Source of the DNA: Gautieria morchelliformis
Lineage: Eukaryota > Basidiomycota > Agaricomycetes > Gomphales > Gomphaceae
Reading direction: 5' to 3'
Length of the DNA: 64,000 nt
NCBI GenBank assembly: GCA_015179125.1
Contig: WHVA01000034.1
Coordinates: forward strand, 124,001 to 188,000
Part shown: piece by piece, positions 56,366-64,000 of the stretch
Numbering within the stretch: the stretch's first letter is position 1
Layout of the letters: each line of letters opens with the position of its first letter
Made by a program: the position numbers and the translations under genes
The notes under the pieces: generated by a model
Databases searched by the model: none
What the model saw: only the letters and a program-made list of their open reading frames with translations
What the model was told of the DNA's origin: nothing

Positions 56366-58412
56366 ATGGCTGGCAAAAAGAAAAAGAAAACTAAAGCTGA
56401 GCTACTTGGGGACTCAAACACGCCAAAAACCCACCAGTGGGACTCGGTTGACCCTGCCCTCATCGTCGATGGCAAGTGTAGTCGCATGCCGTCAGCTTGA
56501 CTGCGTGATGCTGGTGTGATCCCCCTGATTCAACCTCCTGCCTCAAAGATGAAGGCAGGCCACAAGGTGCCGGCTACCGGCGATGGTTCCACCTCCAAAA
56601 CACCCGTTGCCAAAGACCCCCTTCCCTCTATTGCCCCAACATCCACCTCTGCCTCCAAAGAGCTGTCCAAGTCCGGTGACCCTGCGACAAGGAAAACTGC
56701 TGCCGCTGACACTACCATCCTCAGTCGCCTCATTCTCAGCACAATTCCCGAGGACCAGCAGCAAGAGGGGGACAAGGAGGACGAGGGAGATTGAGAGCCA
56801 GGGTTGGGGTTAGTCAGTGAGGATGACCTTGGGCGTGCCGATGTGTTGGAGACTCCGAGAGAGAAGAAGACGAGGAGGAAGAGGTTGCAGATCTGTCAGA
56901 AGACTTCGAGTCCCCCAGCAGCAACAAGAGTCCCGACAGCAACATGGAATCACTCTCCTCTCCAGTCGAGCCTCCCAAGAAGAAGGGTAAAGCGGCGGCC
57001 AAAGCAAAGGCAGTGGTTTATATGCCTGATAGTAAGTGTTTTATTGTATATTTGTGATGTTTACCTGACACTTTATCTACAGAAATGAAATTTATCATCC
57101 CTTTTTGTAACCAGGTCGGCGTGATGGTCAATCGCATGCATTTTCTCAAGCCAACAAGCACCCTCCACATTGTGAAGACTACTATCCATGAGGTCCTAGA
57201 GCTCTACGCCATACCCAAGGAGAAGTGAGCGGGTCTGGTGACTGTCAGGGGACACCCTGTTTTCCATTTCCAGTTCTGACATCACACCCAGTTCCGACTC
57301 CATTTCCGACTCCACTTCCAGTTCTGATTCCATCTCCGCCTCCGCTTTCGGAAATGATTCCGCTTCTGGGAGAACTTCCACCAGTTCTGTTCGCTTTGCC
57401 AGTTCCACTCCAATTTCCGACTTCCACTCTTGGAACAGTGTCGGAAATCAAGCGGCTTGCGTAATAGGTGGCATCAAGGGTCGATCAAGGGTCAGGGAGG
57501 TCAGGAGGATGCAGGGTTGATGGTGGGTGCCAAGTGTTGTCCCTGGCTGTGCAGCGTAGTATAATACGGGCTCGCTGACATTGGGGGTCCTTAGACTTTT
57601 CTCTTTGGATTTCCCCTTGTCAGGTGAGAATCCCCTCTCTTGTATACTCTGTTCATTTATGCATACTTTGGATTTCCCCTTGTCAGTTGTGTGGTAGTGT
57701 GATCTCCACAACCAGCCAGGGTTGCCCTTACAGTGACCCACTTCTACAAGGATCCGGCCAAATGGTGTTTCGCACTAGAAACCGAGGACGATTGGATCAC
57801 TTTGAAGGACGAGTGGGCCAGTCAGGTGGCAAAAAGGGTTCTGACACTGCCATTGAGATTGTTCTCATGCCCAAGGCAAGTAATTTTTATTTCTTTTACA
57901 GTTTTGCACTAATCAATTGCAATGTTATAGTTTTTCCAGTTTTTAGAGGAAGCGGTCAGGGCTCAGACCATCACCACGAGTAAACCAAAGGCAAAGAAGA
58001 AAGAGCTCGTTAACCTCTTCCTCACGCCAAAACCACCCGATGAAACTGAACACCCCCTCCACAAATGCGGCCTCGATGACACGAAGACCAAGGCATACCA
58101 GGCTCAACTCAAGCAATTACTCGCCGCTTGGTCTTGCAAACAACATCCAGGTTCAATATGCTTAGTACGTGCCCTTAATGGGTACCACAAGGTGCTTAAC
58201 TTCAAAGGAGAGCTAGTATGGGTTCTCGAGCTGGTGCGAGAAATTTTTTTTTCTTTCTTTTTTTTTTCTTTTATTATTTTACTAATTATTATTATTAGTT
58301 GAAAAATGCGCCAGGAGTTGATCTGAACACCCCACTGATGGTGGAGTACTTCAAGTTCTTTCACGCAAACACTGGCATTGAAAATCCAATGTCTGAGCCT
58401 CCTTTGCGTTGA
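56366..58412 (+). pseudogene. unrecognised nuclear-looking protein gene split by a solo LTR
   Basis: ATG at 56366 (MAGKKKKKTKAELLGD). In-frame TGA at 56498-56500 and 56792-56794, the first probably from CGA. A frame change near 56860 leads to EEDEEEEVADLSEDFESPSS and PPKKKGKAAAKAKAVVYMPD. Introns: 57032-57082 (GT-AG), 57876-57939 (GC-AG, donor GCAAGT), 58234-58298 (GT-AG). Later exons: MKFIIPFCNQVG, EVLELYAIPKEK, then after the LTR LVTHFYKDPAKWCFALE, HKCGLDDTKTKAYQAQLKQL, MVEYFKFFHANTG; stop at 58412. Interrupted at 57243 by a solo LTR. It resembles a mushroom-specific family of unknown function that I cannot name. Confidence 0.5.
57243..57732 (+). repeat. solo Gypsy LTR, TSD GTGAC
   Basis: 490 bp, TGTCAGGGGACACC...TTGCCCTTACA, flanked by perfect GTGAC (57238-57242 and 57733-57737). 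Contains two copies of TTTGGATTTCCCCTTGTCAG. Relatives at 37166 and 59574. Confidence 0.92.
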
Positions 58413-58865
58413 GGTGGAGCATGGTATTTCAGTGGGCCCCATCACCTCAGCAGATCCCCCTGCCTCCTCCTATCAACATCAACTTCCTCCCTGAGCTTAT
58501 GCATATCCTCCGCCCCTCCTCGCAACCCCCAAAGAGAATGCGATTGCACTTGCTACCGTCTAGCGATCGCGTGGCAAGTCCCGATGTTGAGGCCAACCCT
58601 CTCTTGCAGAACACTCCCACTCCCACTATCGGTGTTTGGCTCACCTCGCACAGTTAGAGGCTCAAGGCCTCCAATATTCCAGGTTTGATTTTCTGCACAG
58701 TAGATTTGCGGAGGAGGAGACCCTTGGCGCTCCCATCACCAGCATCACATGGCTTGCTATTGAGTCACTCAACACCACTAGATTACCATAGTTAGTTTGT
58801 CACAAGTGCTAGGGAAATTTACATTTTGAGTTCATGGCAAGAAACACTGAAGTGAGGAACAAAAG
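58413..58865. other. no supported gene
   Basis: Open frames (58409-58657 on both strands) are Pro/Ser-rich and may be the 3' untranslated region or further exons of the preceding gene. Confidence 0.35.
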
Positions 58866-59100
58866 CATGATGATGCCACATGGGCCCTGAATAGTCTGGC
58901 CACACTGATCGGCCAACAGGCCCCTCAGGTCAGAATGTCAAATATGTATGTTCAGAACTTACATGTGATCCTTGAAGTGACATCAAACATGACAATGCCG
59001 CACAGGCTGAATAGTCCAGCCACAATGGTCAGCCAACAGGCCCCTTGGGTCAGAATATCAAATGTGTACATTCTTACACATGATCCTTGAAGTGACATCA
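58866..59100. repeat. satellite-like repeat, two units of about 120 bp
   Basis: Units share GGCCAACAGGCCCC and GATCCTTGAAGTGACATCA. A further 1.3 units lie at 60826-60975. Confidence 0.8.
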
Positions 59101-59573
59101 TGTTAGGTGCATATGTGTGTCATGACCCATTTATTCTTGTATCAAGTTACACCCTTTTTCCCTTTTTATCCCTCTACCTCTATGTTCTCTCTGTTTGCTC
59201 TTCGCTGAATTTGCCGAAATGACCATTCGCTACTCACATCATTCACCAATAGGCACACCATCAAACAGGATCAACATCCTTTACCTGGCATGATGGTTCA
59301 TCACTGGCCCCATCACCTTCCCAATTCAACCCCCTCTTGGTGTTCCTATGGCCGGGATGCATTCGTGGGATGTCCTACCCGTAGATCATGTGAGATTGAC
59401 CCAGCAGACCAAGAGTCCGTGCAGGGTAACATGTATGCAGGTCTGAAGGTGTGTTTTCTTACATAGGTACCTTTGTCCTCTTCCCCCCCATCGTTTCATG
59501 TTCGCACTCCTCCTTTATTCTATTGTATATGTGTTTCATCTATTTGTATCCTGACTGCACACCTGTAAGGGCA
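59101..59573 (-). repeat. paralogue of the hAT cargo block, without the Copia
   Basis: The complement runs continuously through sequence equivalent to 49410-49318 and then 53758-54400. It is the uninterrupted version of the Copia target and shows that these two now-separated blocks were adjacent. Truncated at 59573 by a Gypsy LTR. Confidence 0.75.
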
Positions 59574-59978
59574 ACCCTAGCTGGCTGTGGAGGTCACACT
59601 ACCACACAATTGACAAGGGGAAATCCAAAGCATGTATAAATGAACAGAGTATACAAGAGAGGGGATTCTCACCTGACAAGGGGAAATCCAAAGAGAAAAG
59701 TCTAAGGACCCCCAATGTCAGTGAGCCCATATTATACTATGCTAGTCTACAGCCAGGGACAACACTTGGCACTCGCCATCAACCCTGCATCCCCCTGACC
59801 TCCCTGACCCTTGATTGACCCTTGATGCCACATACTACGCAAGTCGCTTGACTTCGGACACTGTTCTGAGAGCGGAAGTCAGAAATTGGAGTGGAATTGG
59901 AAAGGCAAACAGAACAGGTGGAAGTTCTCCCAGAAGCAGAATCGATGTTGGAACTGGAAAACAGGGTGTTCCCTGACA
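59574..59978 (-). repeat. 3' LTR of a truncated Gypsy element
   Basis: TGTAAGGGCAACC...CCCTGACA as read on plus, 405 bp; inverted relative of 57243-57732 with an internal deletion. Next to it on the minus strand is the polypurine tract AGAGGGGGGGTGA. Confidence 0.85.
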
Positions 59979-60640
59979 TCACCCCCCCTCTAGCATGCTG
60001 CATCCTCGAAGCACAGGACACGAGGGATTGAAAGGCTAGCAAACAGATTCGATGAGGGGCACCAGGGTGTGTCCTGTAGAACTCTTGGAGTTTGTCCGGG
60101 GCAGAGACATCTTGCTCCGGGACCCATGAATTTTCCTCACACCCATATCCTTCCCATTTCACGAGGAATTGGAATCGTCCTCACATGAACTGGCTATCCA
60201 GGATCCATTCCACCACATAATGCTCTTCCCCATCTATGATTTCTGGTGGAGGTGGCAGATGAGACCTCCGGCCTGGCATTGGATCCCCCGGTGCCAGGAG
60301 CAACTTCACTACATTGAAGACAGGGTGGAGGTGGGACATGGAGTTTGGAAGTCAAAGATGGTACGTGTTTCGTCTGACCCTCCGCATCACTGTGAAGGGC
60401 CCAAGGTAGCGGTGGGCAAGCTTCTGTGAAGGGAATGTGGTGCGGATGTCACTTGCATCCAAATATACCTTGTCTCCAACTTGGTGCCACAGGGTAGAAA
60501 CACAGCATTGGTTATAGTACCTTGCCATGTCATCTTTGACCTTCACACCATTGCCTGATGGGCGCGCCAGAACTTCATATATGCGAGCGAAACAGGCCAA
60601 TGCATGCCCTTCCCTCCTCAGTGTGACTATCACTGAGGAG
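59979..60640 (-). pseudogene. pol: Gypsy integrase C-terminus and chromodomain
   Basis: 60633-60352: MARYYNQCCVSTLWHQVGDK, VYLDASDIRTTFPSQKL, HRYLGPFTVMRRV (GPY/F-type integrase end). 60250-59990: chromodomain KWEGYGCEENSWVPEQDVSA, then LQEFYRTHPGAPHRI. The chromodomain would steer insertion to heterochromatin. The rest of pol and the 5' LTR are absent, cut at about 60640. Confidence 0.82.
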
Positions 60641-60825
60641 GTGAGTTTAATAGTGTATCTTCGTACTATTTAACTGAAAAAACACGTAGAACACTAAATA
60701 GGTAGCTTTCCCTTATATTACTAATGTTGACTATCACTGAGGAGAACACCAAATAGTCTCCTGAAGGTTCCATCCATCGAACTGCTTGTCTATAACTTCC
60801 TACCTGCCCAAACCGAGTTACTACA
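60641..60825. other. short insertion flanked by 16-bp direct repeats
   Basis: GACTATCACTGAGGAG occurs at about 60627-60642 and 60729-60744, with 86 bp of AT-rich sequence between. Confidence 0.5.
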
Positions 60826-60975
60826 CATCAAACATGACAGTGCCGCATGGGCCCTGAATAGTCTGGCCACACTGGTCAGCCAACAGGCCCCTCAGGTCAG
60901 AATGTCATGTGTACATTCTTATACATTATCCTTGAAGTGACATCAAACATGATGATGCCACATGAGCCCTGAATA
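60826..60975. repeat. satellite-like repeat, about 1.3 units
   Basis: Same family as 58866-59100 (GGCCAACAGGCCCC). Confidence 0.8.
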
Positions 60976-61151
60976 TCTGGTGACACTGAACCAGTCATCT
61001 AGCTTGAATAATTACAGGCTCAACCCAACTCTGAGCTTGTCATGGCAACACTGACTAGCTAATAAAACCTTGCAACCTAATTTTCAGAGGGGCATATGAG
61101 GTTACAATTGTGATGAAGTGCTACACTGCTACTACAAGAGGCTGCTTGCAT

Positions 61152-62300
61152 CTACAAATACCTTGAATGGGTCATCCAGCCTTCACAGTGTTTTGGAGTA
61201 ATGGTGGCAAGAGCACTATGAAAGAACAACAAGATTGCCCCCTCATCCTTAGAATCAATTGCTGCACAAAGGTCTGAACCATGGCGCCAGAGGTGGGCTT
61301 TCGGGAAAGAAAATGCTTCCTCTATTGCATTGAATTCTGGTGAATAAGGCGGTAAGTAGTATAGCTGGACACCGCTGTCATAAGATTCAGCCTCCCTTGA
61401 GATATATAGAAGACTAGGAGAAGAAAACTTACTGCTTCTGGCAAATTTCTGCCACTTCTTCTGGATGATGAATGGCACAATTGTCCATCACAAGCATGCT
61501 GCATGGTAAGGGCCATGGGTGCATATGAGGCATCCGGTCATGGATAAACTGAACAAACACGCCATATCATAGGTGCCTTCATGCACATCGGAATATATTA
61601 TACCCTCAGCACTGAGGGCAGGAAGGACTGAATAACTAGATCATGCATAAGTCAGCAGCAAATGAACAAATGAGAAGGTACTTACCCAGTCCCTCAGACG
61701 AAGTGAGCTTTTACTGAAGCTCTCTTTCCCTTTGCAGCCCATCCATTCAGGCAATATGTGGTGCGACAATCAATTCGACCCTCGTCGACAAATACCAAAT
61801 ACCCGGGACTCTCGTGACCAATGCTGAAACAGTATAGACTTCGAAGGTTTGCATTACGCTCGGCAGCAACCTTGGATAGCTACGAAGAGGCCGATTAGAT
61901 TGGATGACGCAAAAGAATATATTGAGGCATACCTTTTTGCACGTGAGGCTGAGGCCTGTCATTGTATCCCATATAGTACTAATTCCAACCGTCACACCAT
62001 ACAGATGCTGCAATAGCCCCTGTATCTCATCCAGATATAGGTCAGGGAACTCCTCTGTAAGTTGAAGAAGAAACTAGGATAAGGAGTTATGAGTACATTT
62101 ATTCTACGGCAGAATGACCTGTTACTTGCCTCCAATTCCTCCTGAGTCATGATCTTCCTCCTTTTCCCTTTCTTGCCAGGTTCCTGCGACATAACCTTGC
62201 CAGTAGTACGCCATAGATGGAGGATGCACTCGACCACACGTTTTGACATGTTCAGATTGAGCGTGATTTTGTCGATCTTCTTCTCCCATGTGAACCATTG
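61152..62300 (-). pseudogene. Tc1/mariner-type DDE_3 transposase, several introns
   Basis: Minus strand. Helix-turn-helix part at about 62300-62130: WFTWEKKIDKITLNLNMSKR, VVECILHLWRTTGKV, KKGKRRK. Then LYLDEIQGLLQHLYGVTVG (about 62030). First catalytic Asp in YLVFVDEGRIDCRTTY (about 61790), second in SMLVMDNCAIHHPEEVAE (about 61480), third acidic residue in LPPYSPEFNAIEEAFSF (about 61345). This is the DDE_3 pattern common in basidiomycetes. Exons are separated by introns of about 50-60 nt. It ends HCEGWMTHSRYL at 61152. I did not prove an uninterrupted frame or find terminal repeats. Confidence 0.7.
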
Positions 62301-63455
62301 ATATATTACTCATTTTCGAAGACCTTCAGAGTAGGTTTGACACTGCCATTGGTGTTCAGGCAGAAAGTGCGGCATCTGGTACAAGTACAAGATATGTAAT
62401 GTCACATGAATCACGTGATGTGTTGCGTGTAGTCCACACAAGATGGGAAGTCAAGGCAAGTATAAACTTGTGTCTGCTTATTATATATTTTATTACATGT
62501 ACATGTATTACACTCTCTCAATTAGAATTTTTGCTTTATAGAAAGCTAAAAGACTGGGAAACTATGCAGCCCCCCACTTCCCTTATACACTAGTTATTAG
62601 TGTTCAAGAACTTTATACATGCAAGGCCTTACTTTATAAATGCACACCCTTACTTTATTTGAGCCTGCTACCTCCCACATTGATGCATATAGGCTCAAGT
62701 TTCCAAAATTTCAATATTTCATAATAAGCTACAATTTTTATATGAAATTGTATATAATATACAGGAAAAACTATCTACCAAACTTAATGTCTTATTCTTC
62801 AATGGTTGACAAGCTACAGTGCAATCTTTGGAGGCAGCGTCGTGCAGCATGAATTTCATACTCCACCTTGTGTACCCGAAACAGCTGTAGTATTATTAGT
62901 CACTTGATATTCCATTTCGGTCACCGACATTGTGTGTCTGTCCTGTGCAATCACCATGTCGAGATGGTGCATTCATAGTCCAGACACCAATTGCCAGGTT
63001 TAGGGTGGCTCATTGTGGGGCATGGACGGTAAGGCAGCGGATCATGGGCACATCTTCCAGATTGTTGCTGGGCTTTCATTCTGGAGATGCTTGATATCCT
63101 AGTACAGATTACCATCAGACTTGCAACCACAAGGTCTCTCTGGTTTTTTTTTTCAACTATATGTAGATATATCCAGACATACTATATATTCATTGAGCAT
63201 ACAGATTCAGCTACAGCTATTTATATCTGCATGTCCAGGCCGCTCATACTCCAGTTATACTCTACTGGCTCAGAGAACATCTTAAATATATATATATCTG
63301 TACAATCCAAATATGTTCTAGCACCTGCAGGAAATAAGCCATATTGCACCCCAATTACATATACACTGCACTTTGCTTTAAATACCTGACATAGAAATCA
63401 CGGCATTTTGTGGGTTAGTATTTGTAGTCCAAATATGTGCAAATAGCTGAGTTAT
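62301..63455. other. intergenic, AT-rich, with two short dispersed repeats
   Basis: 62830-62892 is an inverted copy of 55748-55810. 63400-63452 is an inverted relative of 5586-5636. No gene seen. Confidence 0.5.
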
Positions 63456-63912
63456 TGTTATGATCCATTCCCGAGTCTAGTCCCAAAGCCTTGGCTTTGG
63501 TACTTGCTTGGGAACCCTCAGGTTCACTAGGCTTTCCTCAGTTTCTCTTTGTACCTTTCCATCACCCCTGATTCCCCTTCTTAGATTGTTCCCCATATGT
63601 TTGTCCCTTTGTGCCCCTTGTCCACTAGTTCTGATCATCGACATCCCTGACCCTGCATCCTACTTTACTATATAAACCCCCCAATCTTCTATCTCAGTTC
63701 CTCAGTTGAGATATTGACCTAGCTCCTCATACACTAAGCTCATCTGCCTGTTACTGATCACAATTCTTGGCTTAAAGCCGAAACCTGTTTCCGAAATTAG
63801 GGCAGAACACTGAGTGGGGGCAACCCATGAAGTTGAAGCCAAGCCCTCTGTTTAGAATCCCGGCTTGGCTCTGGCTTAGAACTGAGCCTCAGTACAACAC
63901 ATAGTCTTAACA
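63456..63912 (+). repeat. probable 5' LTR of a Gypsy element running off the right edge
   Basis: TGTTATGATCC...GTCTTAACA (457 bp) with a TATA box (CTATATAAACCCCCC at about 63669). The sequence just before it matches an uninterrupted paralogue at about 5586, marking the left boundary. The right boundary is inferred from the CA end only. Confidence 0.6.
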
Positions 63913-63946
63913 GTATATCTCAACTCACTACACCCAGTTGTTCAGA

Positions 63947-64000
63947 ATGCCAATCACCCGTTTGTATGCCCATGCTGAAGGCAGCCACGTAATGCCGACA
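63947..64000 (+). CDS. possible gag start of the right-edge Gypsy element (partial)
   Basis: ATG at 63947, 35 bp inside the LTR-like end, opens MPITRLYAHAEGSHVMPT to the window edge. Too short to classify alone. Confidence 0.35.
   Translation, partial: MPITRLYAHAEGSHVMPT

Overview
The window looks like a transposon-rich region of a basidiomycete (Agaricomycete-type) genome. Evidence: short 45-65 nt GT-AG introns, Plavaka and DUF6698 proteins, DUF6533 membrane proteins, a NACHT NLR-type fragment and a DUF6570 Helitron-type protein, all families expanded in mushrooms. No rRNA, tRNA or CRISPR was seen.

Backbone. The oldest layer appears to be a tandem array with a period of about 3.5 kb. Each unit holds a DUF6533-type multi-intron membrane-protein gene on the minus strand and a decayed NACHT/NLR fragment on the plus strand. 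Copies: DUF6533-1 (5704-7342), NACHT-1 (about 8275-8941), DUF6533-2 (9270-10902), NACHT-2 remnant (about 41330-41430), DUF6533-3 (41731-43361), NACHT-3 (about 44350-44829) and DUF6533-4 (45169-46433 plus 55002-55377). Copy 1 splices by eye into an uninterrupted 13-exon, 329-codon frame.

Insertions into the array. (1) A Plavaka DNA transposon (11151-22087, TSD TAT) lies in the upstream region of DUF6533-2. It carries a Plavaka transposase and a DUF6698 gene and is itself invaded by a 3.26 kb TA-flanked DDE transposon (11318-14574). (2) 22125-41330 is a nest of Gypsy remnants, a nearly complete Copia element (24194-28705, TSD GATAT), solo LTRs and three foldback MITEs with CACTG termini and 3-bp TSDs. 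(3) DUF6533-4 is split by a hAT-like MITE (TSD CAACTGAG). That MITE is split by a second hAT-like element (TSD [C/T]GCCCTAA) carrying a Zn2Cys6-type gene. The second element took a Copia insertion (TSD GAGTA), and an inversion of about 4.2 kb then cut that Copia in two.

Left flank: the start of a DUF6570/Helitron-type gene running off the edge (1-1202), an unrecognised gene (1730-2773), and a 1.43 kb gag-only Copia inserted in what looks like an intron of a host gene (3593-5025). Right flank (55.4-64 kb): an unrecognised gene split by a solo LTR, a satellite-like repeat, a Gypsy integrase/chromodomain end, a Tc1/mariner-type DDE_3 transposase, and the 5' LTR of another Gypsy element running off the right edge.

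Many reading frames are broken by TGA where the expected codon is CGA, which points to C-to-T decay at CpG. All splice models and family names come from reading the sequence by eye; no search was run.
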